A DNA stretch of 64,000 bases, from contig CAZGAO010000015.1 of the NCBI GenBank assembly GCA_964523795.1, forward strand, positions 6,905 to 70,904. The letters are read 5' to 3'. The stretch is from SABY01 sp964523795. Its GTDB lineage: Bacteria; Bacteroidota; Bacteroidia; Bacteroidales; 4484-276. The notes beneath the pieces were generated by a model, which did not search any database, was not told the DNA's origin, and saw nothing but the letters and a program-made list of their open reading frames with translations. Each line of letters starts with the position of its first letter. Position 1 is the stretch's first letter. A program made the translations under genes and the position numbers. Below, piece after piece: positions 51,144-59,206 of this stretch.

Positions 51144-53494
51144 AATTTATCCAATACTTATTCGTCCTGTTTTTTGCTTTGCTGCTTCCAAATGCTGGTC
51201 TGCGTGCCGAAAATGAAGGAGAAGCCAAGCGGCTTAACATTAGCGGGCACATTGCCGATGGCCAAAGTGGCGAGATGCTGATTGGTGCTACCGTGTATGT
51301 GGATGAACTGCAAACCGGCACAGCCACCAATCTTTACGGTTTTTACGCAATCAGTCTTCCACCTGGAAAATATTCTCTGCATTATTCCTACATTGGCTAT
51401 GAGCGCGTAAGCAAGGTGATAAGCCTGAATAGCGATTTAACGCTCGATGTTGAACTAAGCCCCGCTGACCAAACGCTGGATGAGGTGGTAATTACCGGCG
51501 AACGGCAGGACAAAAATGTGTCGGCTGCAGAGATGAGCGTGGTGAAGATCGAATCCAAAACCATCAAAGAAATTCCCGCACTCTTTGGCGAAACCGACCT
51601 GATTCGCGCTATACAGCTTTTGCCGGGCGTAAAGCCGCTGGCCGAAGGCTCCACAGGTTTCAGCGTGCGTGGGGGCAGTGCCGATCAAAACCTGATACTC
51701 CTCGATGAAGCTCCGGTTTATAATGCAGGCCACCTGCTGGGGTTTTTCTCGGTGTTCAACAACGATGCGGTGAAGGATGTGAAACTCTACAAGGGCGACA
51801 TTCCTGCTTCGCAGGGCGGACGGCTATCATCACTGCTGGATGTGCGCATGAAAGACGGGAACCTGAAAAATTTTTCGGGTACCGGTGGGGTAGGTTTAAT
51901 TTCGAGCCGCCTTACCCTGGAAGGTCCGATTATTAAAGATAAAACCTCTTTTATCGTTTCGGGCAGACGTACTTATGCCGACTTGTTTATCCCGCTCTTT
52001 GGTAATGAAGACCTGGACGGGAGCAAACTTTATTTTTACGATTTAAATGCCAAGATAAGCCACATCATCAACGAGAACAATCGGATTTTTGCTTCGGCCT
52101 ATTTTGGCAGCGATGTTTTTAAAAATGAATTCGCAGGTATGAATTTGGGCAATAATACGCTTACGCTGCGGTGGAATCATTTGTTCTCGAAGAAGCTATT
52201 TTCCAATTTTACCTTTTTGAGATCGCGTTATGCCTACAGCCTGGGTACGCCCGAAGGTGAGGCCAGCTCGTTTGAGTGGAAGTCGAAGCTGGTGGATTAT
52301 TCGGCCAAGGCTGATTTTACCTGGTACCTCAACACCGACAACACCATTAAATACGGAGCTTCATTCATCCATCATACTTTTGAGCCTGGCGAAGCCCGTG
52401 GCCTGGGTGAGGAAACGTTTTTTAATGCCTTCCAAATTCCACGCAAGTATGCGCTTGAATCGGGCGTGTATATCAGCAATGAACAAAAAGTGGGTGCCTT
52501 GCTCACGCTCAAATACGGGCTGCGCCTTTCGATGTTCAACAACATTGGCCCGGACACGCTGTACAATTACGATGAAAATTATCAGATGGCCGACTTCGAA
52601 AGTATTGCTGCCGGCAAAGTTTACAATACCTATTTCCACCTGGAACCCCGCGTAGGTTTTACTTATCTGCTTAGCGAAGTCTCATCCATTAAGGGGAGTT
52701 ATTCGCGTACGGCGCAATATGTGCAACTGGCGCAGAACTCAACGGCTGGCACGCCGCTAGACATCTGGTTTCCGGCAAGTCCTAACGTTAAGCCGCAAAT
52801 TTCGGATCAGGGTGCCCTGGGTTATTTCAGGAATTTTGATAAAAACACCTACGAGGTTTCGGCGGAGGTCTATTATAAAACCATGCAAAATGCCATCGAC
52901 TTTAAAGATCACGCCGAACTGCTTTTGAACAAGCAACTTGAAGGAGAGCTAAGATTTGGTACCGCCGTTTCGTATGGCCTGGAGCTGATGGTACGCAAAC
53001 AGCAGGGTAATTTAACCGGATGGGTGAGCTACACCCTGTCGAAGGCCCAGCGCACGATTGCCGAAATTAACGATGGGAAAAGCTACAACGCGCCCTACGA
53101 CAAGCCTCACGATATTTCGGTAGTGCTCAACTATAATATTAGCAAAATACTGGTTGCCGGGCTTAACTGGGTTTATTCTACCGGACTGCCCGTTACCTTC
53201 CCCACCGGACGCGCCGTGTGGGGCAACAAAATTGTTCCTATTTATTCTGACCGCAACGACTACCGCATGCCCGATTACCACCGCCTGGATGTCTCGCTTA
53301 CGTTAAAGCCCATCCAAAAGCCCAATCGTAAATGGCATGGCGAATGGAACCTCTCGGTGTATAACGCTTATGCACGCAAAAATGCCTGGGTTATTAACTT
53401 TGAACAGGATCCTAACGATCCTTACCAAACCTTTGCCGAAGCAACTTATTTGTTTTCGATCATCCCCAGCATCTCTTACAATTTTAATTTTTAA
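51140..53494 (+). CDS. TonB-dependent receptor with carboxypeptidase-like regulatory domain
   Basis: A 784-residue outer-membrane receptor for active uptake powered by TonB. After a signal peptide (to GLRAE) comes a CarboxypepD_reg-like domain (about 32-115; NISGHIADGQSGEMLIGATVYV), a plug (about 125-235; EVVITGERQDKN, LPGVKPLAEGSTGFSVRGGSADQNLILLDEAPVYN) and a barrel ending in a Phe (YNFNF). No ATG is in frame after the TAA at 51098, so TTG at 51140 is the start. It is followed after 5 bp by a DUF4249 lipoprotein, a common partner. It is not a SusC with SusD; ligand unknown. Confidence 0.92.
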   Translation: MKFIQYLFVLFFALLLPNAGLRAENEGEAKRLNISGHIADGQSGEMLIGATVYVDELQTGTATNLYGFYAISLPPGKYSLHYSYIGYERVSKVISLNSDLTLDVELSPADQTLDEVVITGERQDKNVSAAEMSVVKIESKTIKEIPALFGETDLIRAIQLLPGVKPLAEGSTGFSVRGGSADQNLILLDEAPVYNAGHLLGFFSVFNNDAVKDVKLYKGDIPASQGGRLSSLLDVRMKDGNLKNFSGTGGVGLISSRLTLEGPIIKDKTSFIVSGRRTYADLFIPLFGNEDLDGSKLYFYDLNAKISHIINENNRIFASAYFGSDVFKNEFAGMNLGNNTLTLRWNHLFSKKLFSNFTFLRSRYAYSLGTPEGEASSFEWKSKLVDYSAKADFTWYLNTDNTIKYGASFIHHTFEPGEARGLGEETFFNAFQIPRKYALESGVYISNEQKVGALLTLKYGLRLSMFNNIGPDTLYNYDENYQMADFESIAAGKVYNTYFHLEPRVGFTYLLSEVSSIKGSYSRTAQYVQLAQNSTAGTPLDIWFPASPNVKPQISDQGALGYFRNFDKNTYEVSAEVYYKTMQNAIDFKDHAELLLNKQLEGELRFGTAVSYGLELMVRKQQGNLTGWVSYTLSKAQRTIAEINDGKSYNAPYDKPHDISVVLNYNISKILVAGLNWVYSTGLPVTFPTGRAVWGNKIVPIYSDRNDYRMPDYHRLDVSLTLKPIQKPNRKWHGEWNLSVYNAYARKNAWVINFEQDPNDPYQTFAEATYLFSIIPSISYNFNF

Positions 53495-53499
53495 TATCC

Positions 53500-54375
53500 A
53501 TGTTAGCTAAAATTAAAAATATCACCAGCCTCATCCTCATCGTCCTTGTCGTGGCTTCGTGTACCGAACGAATCGAGATTGATCTGGACGCGCAAAAGTA
53601 TGCCCGCCTGGTGGTGGAAGGCGAATTCTCGACCGATACTGCGGCTCATATCGTAAGGCTCACGGTTACCGAAGATTATTTTAGCAACTCTATGCCTGTG
53701 GGGGTTTCCAATGCACAGCTAACGATTTCGGGTGCTGGCGAAGAATATCCGCTTAACGAAATCGTAGCCGGATCAGGCATTTATGCCACCGATACGCAGG
53801 TGGCCGGGCTTGTGGGAGCAGACTATACTCTGCGGATTGTGCTTGATGAAGCCATCGGAGGCGAACAGGAATATACGGCCAATTCAACAATCTACCCCAT
53901 CAACCCGCTCGATTCGATCGGGCTCGAATTTCACGAAGATTGGGCTACCGAGGGTGTTTGGGAAGTAAAGTGCTATGTGTGGGATCCGCCCACCGAGGAT
54001 TATTATATGTTTCATATTTATCGCAATGGCGTGCTTGTCAACGATACCATCGACCAGGTGTTTGTAGTGGACGATGCCTTGTACAACGGAAATTATACTA
54101 ATGGCATTGGTGTGGGATATTTAAACCAGGCGGACGAGAACGAGCAACTGTTTCCGGGCGACCAGGTAACGCTGCGCGTTTTGCGTATAACCAAAGAATA
54201 CAGCGAGTTTTTGTGGAGTCTTCAGGAGGAAGTCAGTTATCAGTCTCCGCTTTTTAGTGGCCCGCCAGCCAATGTAAAGGGAAATATCAGTGGCGGTGCC
54301 TTTGGAGCTTTTGGTGCTTACAGTGCCAGCTACGCCTCGAAAGTAGTGAAGCCGGAAACTATGGTGGGGTTATAA
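53500..54375 (+). CDS. DUF4249 lipoprotein partner of the TonB receptor
   Basis: A 291-residue lipoprotein (lipobox VASC) of the DUF4249 family: CTERIEIDLD, LVVEGEFSTDTAAHIVRLTVTEDYF, YTLRI, YYMFHIYRNGVLVNDTIDQVFVVDD and the glycine-rich end NVKGNISGGAFGAFGAYSAS. These occur directly after TonB receptors in Bacteroidota and are thought to be surface lipoproteins that help the receptor take up its ligand. The stop is 14 bp before a compact heptad element. Confidence 0.88.
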   Translation: MLAKIKNITSLILIVLVVASCTERIEIDLDAQKYARLVVEGEFSTDTAAHIVRLTVTEDYFSNSMPVGVSNAQLTISGAGEEYPLNEIVAGSGIYATDTQVAGLVGADYTLRIVLDEAIGGEQEYTANSTIYPINPLDSIGLEFHEDWATEGVWEVKCYVWDPPTEDYYMFHIYRNGVLVNDTIDQVFVVDDALYNGNYTNGIGVGYLNQADENEQLFPGDQVTLRVLRITKEYSEFLWSLQEEVSYQSPLFSGPPANVKGNISGGAFGAFGAYSASYASKVVKPETMVGL

Positions 54376-54388
54376 TGAAATCTCTTTA

Positions 54389-54460
54389 GATGTTAGATGT
54401 CAGATGTGCGATGTGCGATGTCCGATGTTTACCCCACATCTAAAATCTAAAAATTGAAAT
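54389..54460. repeat. Compact heptad element: six units, 5-bp loop, inverted units
   Basis: Six GATGTNN units (54389-54430), ACCCC loop, then ACATCTA and AAATCTA type units to about 54460. It can fold into one hairpin and lies just after the DUF4249 stop. The remaining 54460-54628 shows no gene. Confidence 0.8.
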
Positions 54461-54628
54461 CGGACACGAAAAGAACACCAGGCTTGCAATCCCCTTTGTC
54501 AGTGAGCCTGCCGAACTGCAGGGATGCGAACCCTTGCCATCTAACATCCAATTCGACCAAGTCACAACGTGAATACTGCCGAGTGATAGCACCTATTTTT
54601 ATAAGACTACTCTGCTCGCTTCACAAAT

Positions 54629-55423
54629 TCACGGTGTGACTTCGATCCCTTTTATTAAAGCCTGCGGAAGCATTAAAAGAAAAGGCAAGGACTTTTCGTA
54701 ATCAAGTTTTTCGTAAAACATTCCCAAGCGTGCCAAATTCTTGTAATAACTCTCGATGTGTGTGTAATAATATTTTTCCGATTGGATATACCAGGTTCGT
54801 TCGCCCAGTTTTTCTAACAAAAACCACTTTTCGAGCAAGCGTGTAGCACGACCATTGGCATCGCCAAAAGGATGAAGGTTTACAAACGCCAAATGAATAA
54901 AGGTAGCGTAATAAAAAATCTCGTCTATAGTCATCGCTTGCGCTAACAAATTTTCTATCTCGTCCCAAAGTATATCAAACTGCATATTAAGCTGGTGCAG
55001 CGGACAAGCCTCGTATTGTATGCGACCGGTTTTGTGTTGCATAACAAGCATTTCGGTGGTTCTCAAAACACCCCTCTGTCTTTCGGGTAGTAGATGAGCT
55101 GCAATCAGTTTGTGAGCCTCCAAAAAGCTTTGTTTACTAATTTTGTTATCCCTGGCAAATAAATAGGCATTATACAAGTCGTTTGGCTTTTCGGTGAGCG
55201 CAGGCAAATATTCAATATTCAATAATTTATGTTTCACATAGCTATCCAAATCCAATGGTTCGCCCTCTATTTTTGACGAAGACATTACGGATACTGAAGT
55301 ATAAAAAGTAAAACTTTGGGGTTCTAATTCACGCGCTTGAATAGCCAAAAACCTGGTATCAACATCAATATCCAACATCGATTTCCAAGTTTTAAAATAA
55401 TCGTGTGTAATAATTTTTCCCAT
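54629..55423 (-). CDS. Fic-domain protein, class II with N-terminal inhibitory helix
   Basis: A 264-residue protein that likely transfers AMP to target proteins. The catalytic loop HPFGDANGR (H184 to R192) matches the active HxFx(D/E)GN(K/G)R motif, with Ala for the first Gly. The inhibitory motif [S/T]xxxE[G/N] is present as SSKIEG, with E53, placing it in class II. A C-terminal helical or winged domain follows (RTWYIQSEKYYY). No antitoxin gene is adjacent, consistent with self-inhibition. Targets unknown. Its -7 box is at 55450-55457. Confidence 0.9.
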   Translation of the reverse strand: MGKIITHDYFKTWKSMLDIDVDTRFLAIQARELEPQSFTFYTSVSVMSSSKIEGEPLDLDSYVKHKLLNIEYLPALTEKPNDLYNAYLFARDNKISKQSFLEAHKLIAAHLLPERQRGVLRTTEMLVMQHKTGRIQYEACPLHQLNMQFDILWDEIENLLAQAMTIDEIFYYATFIHLAFVNLHPFGDANGRATRLLEKWFLLEKLGERTWYIQSEKYYYTHIESYYKNLARLGMFYEKLDYEKSLPFLLMLPQALIKGIEVTP

Positions 55424-55448
55424 GTTTAAAATCGTATTAAATAAAAGG

Positions 55449-55994
55449 TCAAATATACTGATTGAAACTTACCACTTCCTCAAAATCTTTTCTTTTCCTC
55501 ACCGGCTGGTTTTTATAATCGGGATAACCGAGGGTAATCAGCAGGCCGATGGTTTTGTTTTTGGGGATGGCGAGGATTTTTTTAATTGCCGCTTCGTTAA
55601 ACCAGCCCAACATGCAGGTACCCAGCCCCAGGTCGGTGGCTTGCAGACAAAAGTGGGCAGCAGCGATGCCCATGTCGATGGGCGGATATTCCTTGTTTTT
55701 GATTTTGCCGCCTATTTGTGCTATCACCTTGGCCTTTTCTAAAAGTACTACGATGATTATCGGTGCCTGTCCAACAAATTTGTTGAAGGCGATGACCGAA
55801 TTATAGGTTTCTCTGGCCACCTGGTCAACAAGTGCTGGCTGGTCAACTACTATAAACCGCCAGGGCTGCGAGTTGCAGGCCGAGGGCGAGAGCCGTGCCG
55901 CCTCGATGCACTGGTTTATCTTTTCCCTTTCAACGGCTTTGTCCAGATATTTGCGCGCGCTGAAACGCTGCCTTACTAATTCCGAAAATTCCAT
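55449..55994 (-). CDS. Nitroreductase family flavoprotein
   Basis: A 181-residue FMN oxidoreductase of the short nitroreductase type. Support comes from RQRFSARKYLDKAVE, ARLSPSACNSQPWRFIVV (FMN phosphate and ring contacts), DMGIAAAHFCLQATDLGLGTCMLGWF and the ending RKRKDFEEVV. Such enzymes reduce quinones, nitro compounds or flavins with NAD(P)H; the in vivo substrate is unknown. A TAATTTTG box at 56000-56007 ends 5 nt before the ATG, so the message may be leaderless. Confidence 0.88.
   Translation of the reverse strand: MEFSELVRQRFSARKYLDKAVEREKINQCIEAARLSPSACNSQPWRFIVVDQPALVDQVARETYNSVIAFNKFVGQAPIIIVVLLEKAKVIAQIGGKIKNKEYPPIDMGIAAAHFCLQATDLGLGTCMLGWFNEAAIKKILAIPKNKTIGLLITLGYPDYKNQPVRKRKDFEEVVSFNQYI
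55450..55457 (-). promoter_or_regulatory. Promoter -7 box TATATTTG for the Fic gene
   Basis: Minus-strand match just at the end of the nitroreductase coding sequence, 26 bp before the Fic ATG. Confidence 0.45.
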
Positions 55995-55999
55995 AGCGG

Positions 56000-56007
56000 C
56001 AAAATTA
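56000..56007 (-). promoter_or_regulatory. Promoter -7 box TAATTTTG for the nitroreductase, near-leaderless
   Basis: Exact minus-strand match ending 5 nt before the ATG at 55994. Confidence 0.5.
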
Positions 56008-56112
56008 GATTAAATTGATGGTAGGAAAAGATTTTGAGGATTAAATGCCAGAATCGTAAAAAAAGAAATTGCTCTTTTGGATGAAAATGCGAAATTTGCC
56101 ACGAACAAATCT

Positions 56113-57483
56113 ATGCTTACCATGAAAGAAAATAAAGGATTTTGGGCTGTGTCGCCCATCGATGGCAGGTACCGCAGCAAAACCGAGCCTTTGCAAAACT
56201 ATTTTTCGGAGGCTGCTCTCATCAAGTATCGCCTCCAGGTGGAAGTGGAATATTTTATCAGCCTCTGCGCTTATCCGCTCCCTCAGCTCGATGACTTCGA
56301 CTTTTCGTTGTTTGAAAAACTGCGCGATATTTACGAGCATATCAAAACCAAAGATGTACGCCGGATTAAGGAGATAGAAAGCACCACCAACCATGATGTG
56401 AAGGCGGTGGAGTATTTCCTGAAAGAGAAATTTGATGAGATGGGTTTGAGCCATTACAAAGAGTTTATTCATTTTGGGCTTACCTCGCAGGACATCAACA
56501 ACACGGCTGTTCCGCTTGCGCTAAAAGAAGCCCTGCGAAAAGAGGTGCTGCCGCGCATCGATGAAATACAGGCCAAGCTCTACGAACTTTCGTTTGCATG
56601 GAAAGAAGTGCCCATGATTGCCCGAACCCACGGCCAGGCCGCAAGCCCTACCACGGTTGGCAAGGAGCTTTATGTTTTCAACGATCGGCTCGAAACGCAG
56701 CTTAGCCTCCTGCGTTCCATCCCTTCGACAGGGAAATTTGGTGGTGCCACCGGCAACTTCAACGCCCATCATGTCGCCTATCCCGATGTTGATTGGCTGG
56801 ATTTTGCCGATGCCTTCCTGCGCACCAAGCTCGGGCTGGAGCGGCAATTTGTAACTACGCAAATAGAGCAGTACGATAGCATGGCCGCCATCTTCGATGC
56901 CCTGAAACGGATCAACACCATTCTTATCGACATGAGCCGCGATATGTGGACGTACATCTCGATGGATTATTTTAAACAAAAAATTGTAAAAGGCGAGGTA
57001 GGATCATCGGCGATGCCACACAAGGTAAATCCCATCGACTTCGAGAATGCCGAGGGAAACCTGGGCATGGCCAATGCAATATATGCACACCTGTCGGCCA
57101 AGCTGCCCGTGTCGCGCCTGCAACGCGATCTTACCGATTCCACCGTGAGCCGTAATATCGGCGTTCCGCTGGCGCACTCGCTCATCGCTTTTCATTCGCT
57201 GACCAAAGGCCTGGATAAACTCATCCTGAATCGCGAAAAAATTGATGCCGACCTCAACGACAACTGGGCTGTGGTGGCCGAAGCCATCCAAACCCTACTG
57301 CGGCGCGAAAACTATCCCGACCCCTACGAAGCACTGAAAGAGCTTACACGCACCGGCCAAAAAATTACCCAAGAATCACTGCATCAATTCATCGACAAGC
57401 TCAAAATTGAAGATGTATTAAAACAGGAAATGAAAAAGATAAGCCCGTTTAATTATATTGGCATCAGCCCCTTTATTGAGTAA
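56113..57483 (+). CDS. purB: Adenylosuccinate lyase
   Basis: A 456-residue fumarase/aspartase-superfamily enzyme acting twice in purine synthesis (SAICAR to AICAR, adenylosuccinate to AMP). The start is set at ATG 56113, with ATG 56122 as an equal alternative, because the family begins shortly before VSPIDGRYR. Signatures: TNHDVKAVEYFLKEK, HFGLTSQDINNTA, MIARTHGQAASPTTVGKE and SSAMPHKVNPIDFENAEGNL, the active-site loop. The longer frame from 56077 lacks an ATG start. Confidence 0.95.
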   Translation: MLTMKENKGFWAVSPIDGRYRSKTEPLQNYFSEAALIKYRLQVEVEYFISLCAYPLPQLDDFDFSLFEKLRDIYEHIKTKDVRRIKEIESTTNHDVKAVEYFLKEKFDEMGLSHYKEFIHFGLTSQDINNTAVPLALKEALRKEVLPRIDEIQAKLYELSFAWKEVPMIARTHGQAASPTTVGKELYVFNDRLETQLSLLRSIPSTGKFGGATGNFNAHHVAYPDVDWLDFADAFLRTKLGLERQFVTTQIEQYDSMAAIFDALKRINTILIDMSRDMWTYISMDYFKQKIVKGEVGSSAMPHKVNPIDFENAEGNLGMANAIYAHLSAKLPVSRLQRDLTDSTVSRNIGVPLAHSLIAFHSLTKGLDKLILNREKIDADLNDNWAVVAEAIQTLLRRENYPDPYEALKELTRTGQKITQESLHQFIDKLKIEDVLKQEMKKISPFNYIGISPFIE

Positions 57484-57509
57484 GGATTTTTTTTGCTGCC
57501 CCAGGGATT

Positions 57510-57564
57510 AACCTGACGCATTCATAAATATTAGCTTTTGCAATATTTATGAATAATGCAGGTT
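57510..57564. terminator. Long inverted repeat after purB
   Basis: Inner arms ATTCATAAATATT (57520-57532) and exact complement (57542-57554), outer arms AACCTG and CAGGTT. A run of A follows, and a T run lies before it, so it is more T-rich for minus-strand reading. It separates purB from the next promoter. Confidence 0.55.
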
Positions 57565-57575
57565 AAAAAAAAACA

Positions 57576-57583
57576 TATTTTTG
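57576..57583 (+). promoter_or_regulatory. Promoter -7 box TATTTTTG for the DUF5606-pyrD pair
   Basis: Exact match, 16 bp before the ATG at 57600. Confidence 0.5.
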
Positions 57584-57599
57584 CCCAAAATTTTTATTT

Positions 57600-58088
57600 A
57601 TGGAATTAAAAGACATTTTAGCAATATCAGGAAAACCGGGTTTATTCAAAAACATCGGACAGTCGAAAAACGGCGTTATCGTCGAATCGTTAATTGACCA
57701 GAAACGCTTTCCAGCCTTCGCACACGAGCGGATAAGCTCGCTGGCCGAAATCAGCGTTTTCACCACCGGCGAGGATGTGGAACTGCAAAAAGTTTTCAAG
57801 ATCATTTTTGACAAATATGAGGGCAAAGAAGCCATCGACTCCAAGTCGGATGGGGAAGCTCTGAAGTCCTTTATGAAGGAAATCCTGCCCGATTATGATG
57901 AAGAGCGCGTTTACACCTCGGATATCAAAAAGCTGGTAAGCTGGTATAATTTACTGGCCGGTGCCGACCTGCTCGAGTTTCCCGAAGAAGAGGCCGAATC
58001 TGAAAGTGCAGAAGCCACCGATGAAGCAGAAACCGAACCTGCCGATGAGGAAAAACCGGAAGCTGCTGCGGAAGATTCAAAATCTTAA
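57600..58088 (+). CDS. DUF5606 protein
   Basis: A 162-residue cytoplasmic protein. The first 125 residues (MELKDILAISGKPGLFKNIGQSKNGVIVESL, given in outline; RFPAFAHERISSLAEISVFT) form the DUF5606 domain known only in Bacteroidota; the last 35 are a low-complexity acidic tail rich in Glu and Ala. Function unknown. Its stop overlaps the pyrD ATG in TAATG, so the two are translationally coupled. Confidence 0.85.
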   Translation: MELKDILAISGKPGLFKNIGQSKNGVIVESLIDQKRFPAFAHERISSLAEISVFTTGEDVELQKVFKIIFDKYEGKEAIDSKSDGEALKSFMKEILPDYDEERVYTSDIKKLVSWYNLLAGADLLEFPEEEAESESAEATDEAETEPADEEKPEAAAEDSKS

Positions 58089-59125
58089 TGTATAAATCAG
58101 TCCTTCGTCCCCTTTTATTTCAGTTTTCGCCCGAGCAGATACATCATGTGGTAGTGCATGGGCTAAAGGCAGGCTTTGCTCTTCCCGGCATGGCGGCTAT
58201 GGCCAAGAGCATGACGGCCATCGAGGATCTGCGTTTGGAGCGTGAGGTATTTGGACTGAAGTTTAAAAATCCTGTGGGCGTCGCGGCAGGCTTCGATAAG
58301 CAAGCCGTGATGTACAATCAACTGGCCAGCCTGGGCTTTGGCTTTGTTGAGATTGGAACCATTACACCTAAGCCGCAGCCCGGCAATCCCAAGCCACGTC
58401 TCTTTCGCCTGCCCACGGATAGAGCTCTGATCAACCGGATGGGCTTCAACAATATTGGCGTGGCTGCGGCGGTACACAATTTAAAAAACCGCAAAACCGA
58501 CATCATCATTGGCGGCAATATTGGTAAAAATACGGCTACCCCCAACCACAAGGCTATCAACGATTATGTAACTTGCTTCGAGGAGCTTTTCGATTATGTC
58601 GATTATTTTGTGGTAAACGTGAGTTGTCCCAACATCACCGATTTGCGCGAATTGCAGGATCAGGAAAAGCTGACGCAGATTTTGCTCCGCCTACAGGAAC
58701 TTAACTTTGACCAGCCATTACAAAAACCCGTTTTGCTTAAAGTATCGCCCGACCTTAACGAGCAGCAGCTCGACGAAGTGATCGACATCGTGCGCCAAAC
58801 CAAAATTGATGGTGTAGTGGCGGTAAATACCACCATTGCGCGAAACGACCTGCTTAGCCCGGCGCACAAAATTGCGGCGATTGGGAATGGCGGATTGAGC
58901 GGTCGGCCGCTGTGCGATCGCGCCACCGAAGTGATACGCTATCTCACCGAAAAATCCGGCCATGCTTTCCCGATTATTGGCGTGGGCGGTATTTTTACCC
59001 CGCAGGATGCCATCGACAAACTACAAGCCGGTGCCTCCCTGGTGCAGGTTTATACCGGTTTTATTTACGAAGGCCCCTTTATCGCCCGCAAGATTAATAA
59101 GGCGTTGCTGGATTATCAAAGCTGA
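58088..59125 (+). CDS. pyrD: Dihydroorotate dehydrogenase (quinone), class 2
   Basis: A 345-residue FMN enzyme of pyrimidine synthesis, oxidising dihydroorotate to orotate with quinone. The N-terminal helical region (YKSVLRPLLFQFSPEQIHHVV) marks the membrane-associated class 2. Other signatures: GLKFKNPVGVAAGFDK, GFVEIGTITPKPQPGNPKPR, RLINRMGF-like ALINRMGFNN, NVSCPNITDL with the catalytic Ser, VNTTIARN, and GVGGIFTPQDAIDKLQAGASLVQVYTG, which binds FMN phosphate. Confidence 0.95.
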   Translation: MYKSVLRPLLFQFSPEQIHHVVVHGLKAGFALPGMAAMAKSMTAIEDLRLEREVFGLKFKNPVGVAAGFDKQAVMYNQLASLGFGFVEIGTITPKPQPGNPKPRLFRLPTDRALINRMGFNNIGVAAAVHNLKNRKTDIIIGGNIGKNTATPNHKAINDYVTCFEELFDYVDYFVVNVSCPNITDLRELQDQEKLTQILLRLQELNFDQPLQKPVLLKVSPDLNEQQLDEVIDIVRQTKIDGVVAVNTTIARNDLLSPAHKIAAIGNGGLSGRPLCDRATEVIRYLTEKSGHAFPIIGVGGIFTPQDAIDKLQAGASLVQVYTGFIYEGPFIARKINKALLDYQS

Positions 59126-59206
59126 AAATCCTGAGCCATTTGCCTTTGTTGATAGGAGGGAGGGGCTATTTTTTCTTTTGTGTTTTGTTGCGTTTTCCCC
59201 CATCCC

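Noticed and set aside
54454..54639. GGGATGCGAACCC near 54524 looks like a tRNA T-arm on the minus strand
   Set aside because: No matching acceptor stem, D-arm or anticodon arm could be built around it.
54629..55994. Fic plus nitroreductase as a toxin-antitoxin pair
   Set aside because: The second gene is a normal flavoenzyme, and the Fic protein carries its own inhibitory motif.
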